From the NCBI GenBank assembly GCA_964650975.1, contig CAZYWA010000197.1:1-13105 (forward strand): a DNA stretch of 13,105 bases. Direction: 5' to 3'. Below the pieces are notes generated by a model. That model was not told where the DNA came from. It saw only the letters and a program-made list of their open reading frames with translations, and made no database searches. Below are positions 1-6,374 of the stretch, piece after piece. Numbering within the stretch: the stretch's first letter is position 1; the number at the start of each line of letters is the position of its first letter. The DNA is from CAZYWA01 sp964650975 [NCBI: uncultured bacterium] (lineage in GTDB: Bacteria; JADJOY01). A program made the position numbers and the translations under genes.

Positions 1-1108
1 GCGAGGGACGGATCACCAGCAGGTCCACCGGCCGCAGCCCCCGCACCGCGTCTTGCTGCTGGCGCAGCAACAGCTCGTTCACCTGCACCAGGCGGTAGGC
101 GTCCTGCTCCAGCATGTCGAGGAAGATCGCGTCGAGGATCATGCCGATCACCCGCGCCGGCGGCGGGTAGCCCACGGAGGACGGCGTGTCGGCCTCCTCC
201 TGGGTGCGCGCGCAACGGGTCGAGACCGCGAGAATGCGGCGCGCGCCCAGATGGAGCGCCGGGGAGAGCGGCGCGGCCAGACGGACGTCGCCGTCGCCGT
301 GCCATTCGTCTCCGATCGAGACCGCCGGAAAGACCAGCGGCAGGGCCGCGGAGGCGAGCACGTGATCGACGCTCAGCCGTGCCGCCACACCGCGCCGCTG
401 CGGGCGCCGCCACGGCGCGACGCCGTGGCCCTGGAACCACGTCACCGACTGGCCGGTCCCGTAGCACGTGGTGGTGACCGCCACGGCGCGTAGCCGCTCC
501 GAAGCCAGCTTGCGCTCGATGCCGCTCGCGCCGCGTGTGCCGTTCCCCATCACGCGCGTGACCAGCTCGCGCAACGGAGCCGTGTCCACCAGGCTCAGCA
601 CCGGCGGCGCGGAGCGCGACCCGCCCGAGAGCAGCCTCACTCCCCAGCGCAGCGCATGTCCCGCGAGCGAGCGGCGATCGGCGCGAAACACCTGGTCGAT
701 GGTCAGCGTGCACCACACCTCGGTGAGCGCCTCGACCGCTTCGCGCAGCGATCCAGGGTGATCGGCGAGCGCCACCGCGTTGAGCGCACCGGCCGACACT
801 CCGGTCAGGATCGGGATCGCCAGCTCGGGAAAATTTCGCGCCAGGAACCGGAGCAGCCCGACCTGGTAAGCGCCGCGAGCGCCACCGCCGGTCAGAACCA
901 GCGCCAGTCCTTCCGCGTCGAGCGTGCGTTCCGGCCGCGCCAACCGAGCCTCCGCCGCGTGACTCTCGTCCCAGGGCGCGGCGTCCACCAGGTCCCCGCC
1001 TCGCACCGCCGGCCGGCCGCCCGAATGGGGTGCGCCGCGAGCCCAAGCTTCGTGGGCGGACCGAGGGGTGAGAGGCGCGTCGGCGATCGGAGGCAGGCGC
1101 ACGATCAT
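1..1108 (-). CDS. Patatin-like phospholipase, partial (3' end beyond window)
   Basis: The reverse strand encodes 369 residues without a stop, so the C-terminus lies beyond the left edge. The patatin/RssA-family signatures are clear. The oxyanion-hole motif GGGARG is at residues 74-79, the nucleophile elbow GVSAG at 103-107 (Ser105), and the catalytic Asp lies in HGDGDVR (Asp272, in a D-G pair) followed by PLSPALHLGA. Members are Ser/Asp-dyad lipid acyl hydrolases; no signal peptide is visible, so a cytoplasmic or peripheral enzyme is likely, with unknown substrate. The ATG at 1108 has an AGGTGA 9 nt upstream. It gives a roughly 65-residue low-complexity N-terminal extension before the core, so an internal start (for example GTG near 988, preceded by a GA-rich stretch) is possible. 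It diverges from the flagellar operon and nothing ties it to motility by function. Family call is firm; the start is not. Confidence 0.9.
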   Translation of the reverse strand, partial: MIVRLPPIADAPLTPRSAHEAWARGAPHSGGRPAVRGGDLVDAAPWDESHAAEARLARPERTLDAEGLALVLTGGGARGAYQVGLLRFLARNFPELAIPILTGVSAGALNAVALADHPGSLREAVEALTEVWCTLTIDQVFRADRRSLAGHALRWGVRLLSGGSRSAPPVLSLVDTAPLRELVTRVMGNGTRGASGIERKLASERLRAVAVTTTCYGTGQSVTWFQGHGVAPWRRPQRRGVAARLSVDHVLASAALPLVFPAVSIGDEWHGDGDVRLAAPLSPALHLGARRILAVSTRCARTQEEADTPSSVGYPPPARVIGMILDAIFLDMLEQDAYRLVQVNELLLRQQQDAVRGLRPVDLLVIRPS

Positions 1109-1121
1109 GCTCCCGAGTCAC

Positions 1122-1129
1122 CTATCGGC
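1122..1129 (-). promoter_or_regulatory. Possible sigma-28 (FliA-type) -10 box facing patatin gene
   Basis: On the minus strand the sequence reads GCCGATAG, a 7 of 8 match to the FliA -10 consensus GCCGATAA. A TCAAG resembling the TAAAG -35 lies upstream, with 16 nt rather than the usual 15 between the TCAA and the -10 box. If used, transcription would begin about 7 nt before the ATG at 1108, leaving almost no leader, or would favour an internal translation start. In such GC-rich DNA a match like this can arise by chance. Confidence 0.22.
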
Positions 1130-1161
1130 CGCCCGCGATCCCTTCTTGAGCAAGCGACCGC

Positions 1162-1218
1162 GCACCCAGTGGGCGTCAGCCGACTCCGCAACCTGCGGAG
1201 CGGGCTGACGGTGGGTGC
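1162..1218. repeat. Large nested inverted repeat (three-tier hairpin)
   Basis: Three successive arms pair: GCACCCA (1162-1168) with TGGGTGC (1212-1218), CGTCAGCC (1174-1181) with GGCTGACG (1203-1210), and CTCCGC (1184-1189) with GCGGAG (1195-1200). This gives 21 perfect pairs, a 5-nt AACCT loop, a 2x2 internal mismatch and a 5:1 bulge. There is no U-run on either strand, so it does not look like an intrinsic terminator, and it sits between divergent genes where none is expected. Its centre is about 150 bp upstream of the predicted sigma-54 start site, a usual distance for an enhancer site. It could instead be a structured leader element of the patatin transcript. The structure is seen directly; the role is inferred. 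Confidence 0.75.
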
Positions 1219-1219
1219 T

Positions 1220-1242
1220 CGAGGGCCTCCGGCCATCCCTCG
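1220..1242. repeat. Second inverted repeat next to the large one
   Basis: CGAGGG (1220-1225) pairs with CCCTCG (1237-1242) around an 11-nt loop. It follows the larger inverted repeat after one base and is centred about 110 bp upstream of the predicted fliL start site. There is no T-run after it. Confidence 0.5.
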
Positions 1243-1313
1243 GCGACGGAGCCATTTCTGGAATCATTTCAACGCCCTAGACCCGTCATCCGAACCAGCC
1301 AAAGCGACTCGCG

Positions 1314-1329
1314 CGGCATCTCTGTTGCT
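1314..1329 (+). promoter_or_regulatory. Sigma-54 (RpoN) -24/-12 promoter for the flagellar operon
   Basis: The element reads cGGCATC-tctg-TTGCT against the consensus TGGCACG-N4-TTGCW. The invariant GG (1315-1316) and GC (1327-1328) are exactly 10 nt apart, and the -12 block TTGCT matches fully; mismatches are at the first T and at the two positions after GGCA. Transcription would start near 1340, about 26 nt before the fliL ATG. In many Gram-negative bacteria the middle-class flagellar operons are sigma-54 dependent and need an NtrC-family activator, which fits this position. It is a sequence match only, and no activator gene is in the window. Confidence 0.65.
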
Positions 1330-1365
1330 CTTGGGTGTCCCAAATTCTTCCCCAGGAGTGTGGCC

Positions 1366-1995
1366 ATGGCGGATTCCGGCAAGGACAAAGACAAGGTGGT
1401 GATCGAGGGCGGTGAAGGCGGCGGCGACGCCCCGGCCGCCGGCAAGGGCTCCAAGAAGAAGCTCATCGCCATCATCGGCGCGGTCGCGGTGCTGGTGCTC
1501 GGCGGTGGCGGCGCCGGCTATTTCCTGGTGCTCAGGCCCAAGCTCGCCGCGGCCAAGTCGGACAACCCCGGCGACGGCGAGGACGGCGAGTCGAGCCACG
1601 GCTCGAAGAGCAGCGACGAGCACGGCGACGGCGAGAAAGGCTCGAAGGAGCACAAGGGCGAGAAAGGCGGCAAGAACGGCGAAGGCGCCGCCGAGAGCAA
1701 CAACGTTCCGCTCGAGCCCTTCATCGTGAACCTCAACGACCCGAGCGGGAACCGCTACCTCAAGGTCGACATGGTGCTCGAGATGAAGGGCGACGGCTGC
1801 GCCGACGCCATCGCCAAGAAGCGCGAGCGCCTGCGCGACTCGATCATCTTGCTGCTGCGCTCGAAGAGCATGGCCGACCTGCAGGACACCGACGGTGTGC
1901 TCAACCTCAAGAAAGAGGTCATCACCCGCGCCAACTACGAGCAGGACCGCTGCAAGGCCCTCGATCTGCTGTTCACCGACCTCGTCATCCAGTGA
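1366..1995 (+). CDS. fliL: Flagellar basal body-associated protein FliL
   Basis: A 209-residue single-pass inner-membrane protein of the FliL family, which surrounds the stator units and supports torque under load. After a short charged N-terminus there is a Lys-rich stop (residues 30-32) and one membrane helix at about 33-56. A long hydrophilic Gly/Glu/Lys/His/Ser linker (65-112) is followed by the periplasmic FliL domain with VPLEPFIVNLND (114-125), RYLKVDMVLEM (130-140) and a C-terminal helix with RDSIILLLRSK. The start is ATG 1366 because AGGAG (1354-1358) lies 7 nt upstream; a GTG at 1360 in the same frame would overlap that site. It is the first gene of the operon, directly behind the sigma-54-type promoter. 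The linker is long and biased compared with many FliL proteins, but the family call is secure. Confidence 0.93.
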   Translation: MADSGKDKDKVVIEGGEGGGDAPAAGKGSKKKLIAIIGAVAVLVLGGGGAGYFLVLRPKLAAAKSDNPGDGEDGESSHGSKSSDEHGDGEKGSKEHKGEKGGKNGEGAAESNNVPLEPFIVNLNDPSGNRYLKVDMVLEMKGDGCADAIAKKRERLRDSIILLLRSKSMADLQDTDGVLNLKKEVITRANYEQDRCKALDLLFTDLVIQ

Positions 1996-2027
1996 CCTGA
2001 GACCGCGCACACACGCCGAGGGATGCC

Positions 2028-3002
2028 GTGGAAGAACCGATACTCTCCCAGTCCGAGATCGACGCGCTGCTCCTGGCCATCCAGGATGGCTCGATCGACC
2101 TCAAGACCGCCGGAGGCGGCAGCGCCGACGTCGAGCGCTTCGACTTCTCGCGGCAGTACCGCGTGGCGCAGAAGATGCCCACGCTCGACCTCATCCATCG
2201 CCGCTTCGCCACCGGCCTGCGCACGGCGCTGGGCGGCATGCTGGGCCGCAACGTCGAGGTGGTGGTCCGCTCGACGCGCACCACGCCCTACGGCCGCTTC
2301 CTGAGCTCGCTGCCCTCGATCGCGAGCTTCAGCCTGTTCGCGCTCGACTCGCTGGGCGGCTACGGGATGGTGGTGCTCAACCCCGGCCTGATCTCGATCT
2401 TCATCGATCTGTTGCTGGGAAATCGCGAGGTCAAGGCGCCGGTGGCGATCAACCGCGATCTCACCGCGGTGGAGCTGCGCCTCGGCCGGCGCATCGCCGA
2501 GTCGGTGCTCGCGTCCTACCGCGACTCGTGGCAGGCGGTGCACGCGCTCCGGCTCAGCTACCTGCGCACCGAGCAGGCGAGCCTCTTCACGCCGATCGCC
2601 CCCAACGACGAGTCGGTGGTGGTGGTGGACGTCGAGGTGACGCTCGGCAGCCTGGTCGAGTCGCTCGCGGTGGTCATCCCCGATTCGTCGCTCGAGACCA
2701 TCCGCCAGAAGCTGGTCAAGGACTTCCGCATCACCGATCCCAACGCGACGCGCTCGTTCGGCGAGCAGATCTCGGAGCGCCTGCCGACCCTCGACGTGCT
2801 GGTCCAGGTCGAGCTCGGCCGGATGCGGGCCCGGGTCGCCGACGTGGTGTCGCTGGCGGTGGGCGACGTGCTGACCCTCAACCAGCGTGTCGAGGAACCG
2901 CTCACCGCGTTCGTCGAGGGCGTGCCCAAGTTCGCGGGCAGCACCGGCTCGGCGGGCGGCACCGTCGCCCTGCAGCTCACCAACCGCATCGAGGCGCACT
3001 GA
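2028..3002 (+). CDS. fliM: Flagellar motor switch protein FliM
   Basis: A 324-residue C-ring protein. The N-terminal CheY-P binding peptide is present as ILSQSEIDALL (residues 5-15). The central CheC-like domain carries the GGYG motif (110-113) that contacts FliG, then NPGLISIFIDLLLG. The C-terminal SpoA (FliN-like) domain spans about 250-323, with a helix-turn pattern around LPTLDVLVQVELGRMR. The start is a GTG at 2028 with GAGGG (2018-2022) 5 nt upstream; an ATG at 2023 is in another frame. It follows fliL by 32 nt and precedes fliN by 42 nt. The intact CheY peptide implies the motor is under chemotaxis control, although no che gene is in the window. Confidence 0.97.
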   Translation: MEEPILSQSEIDALLLAIQDGSIDLKTAGGGSADVERFDFSRQYRVAQKMPTLDLIHRRFATGLRTALGGMLGRNVEVVVRSTRTTPYGRFLSSLPSIASFSLFALDSLGGYGMVVLNPGLISIFIDLLLGNREVKAPVAINRDLTAVELRLGRRIAESVLASYRDSWQAVHALRLSYLRTEQASLFTPIAPNDESVVVVDVEVTLGSLVESLAVVIPDSSLETIRQKLVKDFRITDPNATRSFGEQISERLPTLDVLVQVELGRMRARVADVVSLAVGDVLTLNQRVEEPLTAFVEGVPKFAGSTGSAGGTVALQLTNRIEAH

Positions 3003-3044
3003 ACCGCGCGCGTCCGTCACACCTTTCGAAACCAGAGGATCCCG

Positions 3045-3377
3045 ATGAACAAGCCAGCCGAAAACCTCAACCCTCGCGGCGCGGGCGAGCCCCAGAGCGA
3101 CGCCTCGGTCGCCGGCGCCGCCGACCTGTCGTTCGTGATGGACATCCCGCTCGAGATCTCGGTCGAGCTGGGACGCACCCGCATGAAGATCGAGGATCTG
3201 CTGTCGCTCGGCAGCGCCTCGGTGATCGAGCTCGACCGCTTCGCCGGCGAGCCGGTCGACGTGCTGGTCAACCGCAAGCTGATCGCGCGCGGTGAGTGCG
3301 TGGTGGTCCACGACAAGTTCGGAGTGCGGCTCACCGAGGTGGTGAGCGCCCGCGACCGTCTCGACCCGCTGCGATGA
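3045..3377 (+). CDS. fliN: Flagellar motor switch protein FliN
   Basis: A 110-residue short-form FliN with one SpoA domain. After a roughly 28-residue disordered N-terminus come FVMDIPLEISVELGRTRM (30-47), the LSLGSASVIELDRFAGEPVD stretch (53-72) and a C-terminal GVRLTEVVS (93-101), all typical. FliN forms the base of the C-ring with FliM and helps dock export substrates with FliH/FliI. AGAGGA (3034-3039) lies 5 nt before the ATG. The stop overlaps a possible ATG of the next gene (ATGA at 3374-3377). Length and sequence are ordinary for the family, and no fused CheC domain (as in FliY) is present. Confidence 0.97.
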   Translation: MNKPAENLNPRGAGEPQSDASVAGAADLSFVMDIPLEISVELGRTRMKIEDLLSLGSASVIELDRFAGEPVDVLVNRKLIARGECVVVHDKFGVRLTEVVSARDRLDPLR

Positions 3378-3406
3378 CGATCCGCGCGAATCCAACGGAG
3401 AAACCC

Positions 3407-4444
3407 ATGAAATCTCGAATCCAACTCGGTTCGGCCCGCTGGACCGCGGCTCTGCTGCTCTCGGCCGCGACCCTGGTTGCGGTGGCCGAGACCCGCGCCG
3501 CCGCCGGGCCCGAAACCGGCACCATCCAGGTCCAGCCGGACAATGCCGCGGACAGCACCGGGGCCGCCGCCCCCACTCGCACGCGTTCGACCAAGAGCTC
3601 CGACCACGCCACCGCGCCACAGGCGACCTCCGACGCGAGCGCGGCGCCGATCGCCACCAAGGCGGCGATCCCGGCCGCCACCACGACGCGGGACACGGCC
3701 AGCCGATCGCAGCAACCGGCGGCCGCGCCTCGCGACGGTGAGCGCGACGCCGCCCGGCCCAAGGCCGAGCTGCCCGCGTTCGTGCCGCCGATCGTCACTC
3801 CGATCGAAGGCAGCAACGCCACGTCCACCCTCTCCGCCGCCGCCACGACGTCGACGACTTCCGCCACGTGGCCGCCGGTCCAGACCGAGGTGGCGGGCGC
3901 CGCCAAGGCCGTACCCACTTCGCCTGCCGCGGACATGGCCGCCAAGGCGAGGCCGGCGTTCGATCTCGATCTTGCCGTCGGCCATGCGGCCGGCACGGCC
4001 GCGGCGTTCCTGGCGGTGATGTGCAGCGCCGGCTGGTGGATCACGCGGCAGCGCGCCAAGGCGGTTTCGGCGAGCCCGCAGCGCGACCGCCTGGTGGTCG
4101 TCGCGAGCCGTGCGCTCGCTCCACGGCGCTCGGTCCATCTCATCGAGGTCGATGGGATGCGGGTGCTGGTGGGCGTGGATGCCGAGCGGATTCAGCCGCT
4201 GGCCTTCGTGCCCGGAAGCTCCCCGGCGCCGGGAGTGGCGCAGACCTTGGCGCCGGCGGCGGTCGAGGCGCAACCGCCGCTCGAGAGCCTCCCGAATCGA
4301 ATCGACACGATCCCGTCGTTCGCGGACGAGCTTCCCCGCGACGTCCTCGCGACCCTTCCCGCACCCGATCCCAGCCCGGTCCTGGCGCTCACCGCCTCGC
4401 TCAAGCGACACCTTCGCGGCGGCGGAAACGACGTGATCGCATGA
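3407..4444 (+). CDS. fliO: Flagellar export assembly protein FliO, long form
   Basis: A 345-residue protein assigned to FliO by position between fliN and fliP and by domain layout. It has a signal-peptide-like N-terminus (hydrophobic 13-28, A-x-A type end near 31) and a very long Ala/Thr/Pro/Ser-rich linker (35-185). A membrane helix follows at about 189-212 (ending GWWITRQR), then the FliO core with RDRLVVVASRALAPRRSVHLIEVDG and VLVGVDAERIQPLAF (226-268). A 75-residue Pro/Ala-rich tail ends in a basic segment. FliO helps assemble the FliP ring of the export gate. ATG 3407 has GGAG (3397-3400) 6 nt upstream; an in-frame ATG at 3374 overlaps the fliN stop and is the alternative. It overlaps fliP by 4 nt (ATGA). 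Most FliO proteins are much shorter. Confidence 0.85.
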   Translation: MKSRIQLGSARWTAALLLSAATLVAVAETRAAAGPETGTIQVQPDNAADSTGAAAPTRTRSTKSSDHATAPQATSDASAAPIATKAAIPAATTTRDTASRSQQPAAAPRDGERDAARPKAELPAFVPPIVTPIEGSNATSTLSAAATTSTTSATWPPVQTEVAGAAKAVPTSPAADMAAKARPAFDLDLAVGHAAGTAAAFLAVMCSAGWWITRQRAKAVSASPQRDRLVVVASRALAPRRSVHLIEVDGMRVLVGVDAERIQPLAFVPGSSPAPGVAQTLAPAAVEAQPPLESLPNRIDTIPSFADELPRDVLATLPAPDPSPVLALTASLKRHLRGGGNDVIA

Positions 4445-5262
4445 AGGCGCTGGCTCTCGCTTCGAGCCGCGACGCCTCGCCGCGCGCGGTGCGGTTCGCC
4501 CGACGGGCGCTGGCACTCGCGTTCCTCGCGCTGGCCGTGAGTGCCGTGCTGGGTGTCACGCCCGCGAGCGCCGCGCCCGCGTCGGGCGCTCCCTCGATCG
4601 AGCTCAAGCTCAACGAGGCCGGCGGTATGCGCGCCTCGAGCCTGGTCGAGATGGTGGCGTTGCTCACCGTGGTCGGCCTGGCGCCCTCCATCCTGATCCT
4701 CTTCACCTCGTTCACTCGTATCATGATCTCGCTCTCGATCCTCCGTCAGGCGCTGGGCTTGCCGCAGGTTCCTCCCAACCAGGTGCTGGTCGGCCTGGCG
4801 CTCTTCCTGACCGCGTTCGTGATGCGGCCGGTGTGGGAGCGGATCGACGCGCAAGCGCTCACTCCGTACATGCACGAGGAAATCGACGCCCGCGAGGGCA
4901 TCGACCGGGCGCTGGTGCCGTTGCGCTCGTTCATGCTGGCGCAGACCCGCGACACGGATCTGGCGCTGTTCCTCGATCTCTCGCACAACCCGGTCCCCGC
5001 GACGCGTGAGGGCGTGCCGCTGGTGGCGCTCGCTCCCGCGTTCCTGCTGAGCGAGCTCAAGACCTCGTTCCTGATCGGCTTCCTGCTCTACGTGCCGTTC
5101 CTGGTGCTCGACCTGGTGGTCGGCTCGGTGCTCCTGGCGATGGGCATGATGGTGCTCCCGCCGGTGGTGATCTCCCTTCCCTTCAAGCTGCTCCTGTTCG
5201 TGATGGTCGACGGCTGGTCGCTGGTGGTGGGCTCGCTGGTGCGCGGCTTCCACACGTCCTGA
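4441..5262 (+). CDS. fliP: Flagellar export gate protein FliP
   Basis: A 273-residue core export-gate subunit; in the family, five FliP with FliQ and FliR form the pore. An N-terminal signal peptide with a basic region, a hydrophobic core and an ASAA-type cleavage site near residue 45 is expected for FliP. The signatures are TSFTRIMISLSILRQALG (89-106) plus PPNQVLVGLALFLT, then FLLSELKTSFLIGF (201-214) and MMVLPPVVISLPFKLLLFVMVDGW (236-259). The ATG overlaps the fliO stop (ATGA, 4441-4444), which points to coupled translation. The same frame is open upstream to 3868, but that lies inside fliO and is not FliP-like. A 12-nt gap leads to fliQ. Confidence 0.97.
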   Translation: MKALALASSRDASPRAVRFARRALALAFLALAVSAVLGVTPASAAPASGAPSIELKLNEAGGMRASSLVEMVALLTVVGLAPSILILFTSFTRIMISLSILRQALGLPQVPPNQVLVGLALFLTAFVMRPVWERIDAQALTPYMHEEIDAREGIDRALVPLRSFMLAQTRDTDLALFLDLSHNPVPATREGVPLVALAPAFLLSELKTSFLIGFLLYVPFLVLDLVVGSVLLAMGMMVLPPVVISLPFKLLLFVMVDGWSLVVGSLVRGFHTS

Positions 5263-5274
5263 GCGAGGGTTCCG

Positions 5275-5544
5275 ATGAACGCGATGGACGTGGCGCGAGT
5301 GGCCGCCCTGGCCCTCAGAACCGGGATTCTCGTGGCCGGCCCGCTGCTCATGGCCGGCATGATCACCGGGGTCGTGTTCGGACTCCTGCAGGCGATGACC
5401 CAGGTCAACGAGGCCACCGTGACCATCGTCCCCAAGATGGCGGCGGTGATCGCGGCGCTGGCGCTCGGCGGCCCGTGGATCTTCCAGACCCTGAGGCAGT
5501 TGATCGAGGGTCTCTACCAGATGATTCCGAGCGTCACGGGCTGA
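5275..5544 (+). CDS. fliQ: Flagellar export gate protein FliQ
   Basis: An 89-residue protein with two hydrophobic hairpin segments, about 15-40 and 52-75, as in all FliQ/SctS proteins. The family hallmark between them reads GLLQAMTQVNEATVTIVPKM (36-55). FliQ packs around the FliP-FliR pore as part of the fT3SS export gate. GAGGG (5265-5269) lies 5 nt before ATG 5275; a second in-frame ATG at codon 4 is a less favoured alternative. Length is exactly what the family shows. Confidence 0.96.
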   Translation: MNAMDVARVAALALRTGILVAGPLLMAGMITGVVFGLLQAMTQVNEATVTIVPKMAAVIAALALGGPWIFQTLRQLIEGLYQMIPSVTG

Positions 5545-5566
5545 CGGCGGAACCGGAGCAACGAAC

Positions 5567-6355
5567 GTGATCGTGTTCCACGACGCCGGCCGCTGGCTCA
5601 CCACCTACGTGGCGGTGCTGGCGCGAGTCGCGGCCTTCGTGACCGCCGCGCCGGTCATCGGCCAAGGCAGCGTCCCGGTCCGGGTGCGGGCGCTCTGGGC
5701 GCTGGCGCTCACCGTGGCGCTGGCGCCGATCGCCCCACCGGCCCAGTTCGACGTCGAGACCGCGCCCCTCGCGGTCGCCCGCGGCCTGGTGCTCGAGATC
5801 GCGGTCGGCGCCCTGCTCGGGCTGGTCGCGCGCCTGGTATTCGACGCGGTGACCCTCGGTGCGGAGGCGATGTCGCTCTCGATGGGTCTCGGCGCGTCGA
5901 GTCTCTTCGATCCGATGCTCGGCGAGCACGGCTCGGTTCTCGCCGTGCTCCAGGGACAGGTGGCGCTCGCGCTCTTTCTGGCCCTCGACGGCCACCACCA
6001 CTTGCTGCGCGTGCTGGGCCGCTCGTTCGAGACGGTTCCGCTCCTGGCACCCCAGCTGGGACCGGGCGTCGCGATGGGCGTGCTGCACGTGGTCAGCACC
6101 ATCACCTCCTCCGGCCTCGCGCTGGCGGCGCCGGTGCTGGTGCTGGTGCTGCTCTTCCAGACCGGGCTCGCGGTGGTGTCGCGGGCGGTGCCGACGCTCG
6201 GCTCGTTCGCCGGCATGGGCTTCGTCGGCACGGTGGCGATCGGGCTGCTGCTGGTCGGACAGTCGCTCACCCACTGGCTTTCCACGGTCGGGCAGCTGGT
6301 GCTGCTCACCCAGCAGAACCTCGACGCGGCGTTCAGCGCCCTCGTCCCACGGTGA
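5567..6355 (+). CDS. fliR: Flagellar export gate protein FliR
   Basis: A 262-residue polytopic inner-membrane protein that completes the FliP5-Q4-R1 export gate. It shows AAPVIGQGSVPVRVRALWAL (27-46) and the family motif LALDGHHHLL (138-147) followed by SFETVP. It ends with several membrane helices including PVLVLVLLFQTGLAVVSRAVP. The start is GTG 5567 with GGAG (5555-5558) 8 nt upstream. Near the C-terminus the usual PQxNxF-type stretch is PTLGSF (209-214), a small departure. It is not fused to flhB, which follows after 19 nt. Confidence 0.95.
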   Translation: MIVFHDAGRWLTTYVAVLARVAAFVTAAPVIGQGSVPVRVRALWALALTVALAPIAPPAQFDVETAPLAVARGLVLEIAVGALLGLVARLVFDAVTLGAEAMSLSMGLGASSLFDPMLGEHGSVLAVLQGQVALALFLALDGHHHLLRVLGRSFETVPLLAPQLGPGVAMGVLHVVSTITSSGLALAAPVLVLVLLFQTGLAVVSRAVPTLGSFAGMGFVGTVAIGLLLVGQSLTHWLSTVGQLVLLTQQNLDAAFSALVPR

Positions 6356-6374
6356 CGGGAGACGGTGACACGCC

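Larger units (their letters stand above)
1109..1365. other. Divergent intergenic region between patatin gene and fliL
   Basis: This 257-bp gap separates the patatin gene (leftward) from fliL (rightward) and should hold both promoters. Reading left to right it contains a sigma-28-like -10 box on the minus strand, a 57-nt nested inverted repeat, a second hairpin, an unremarkable stretch (about 1243-1313), a sigma-54-type -24/-12 element and the fliL ribosome binding site. No convincing ORF was seen here: the open frames that cross it are extensions of frames antisense to the patatin gene. No T-run follows either hairpin on either strand. Confidence 0.7.

Noticed and set aside
1-1108. Forward-strand ORFs at the left edge (53-493, 468-761, 656-1402) as genes
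   Set aside because: The minus strand carries a clear patatin-like phospholipase with both catalytic motifs, and the forward translations are Arg-rich shadows.
1162-1242. Intrinsic terminator or cyclic-di-GMP riboswitch in the fliL upstream region
   Set aside because: Neither hairpin has a T-run on either strand, and the gap lies between divergent gene starts. No GEMM-type core (such as the CGCAAAGCC segment) is present, and the structure lies upstream of the predicted sigma-54 start site, so it would not be in that transcript.
1360-1365. GTG at 1360 as the fliL start
   Set aside because: It lies only 1 nt after AGGAG (1354-1358); the ATG at 1366 has proper spacing.
1935-3620. Long minus-strand open frames opposite fliM-fliN and elsewhere (for example 4192-5604, 7409-8725, 9510-11762)
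   Set aside because: These are antisense shadows rich in His/Arg/Gln/Asp/Glu with no recognisable domain; the plus strand encodes well-known proteins throughout.
3868-4440. Extended open frame upstream of fliP
   Set aside because: It overlaps the FliO coding region, gives Arg/Gly-rich sequence with no similarity to FliP, and reflects the scarcity of stops in GC-rich DNA. The FliP signal peptide begins at 4441.
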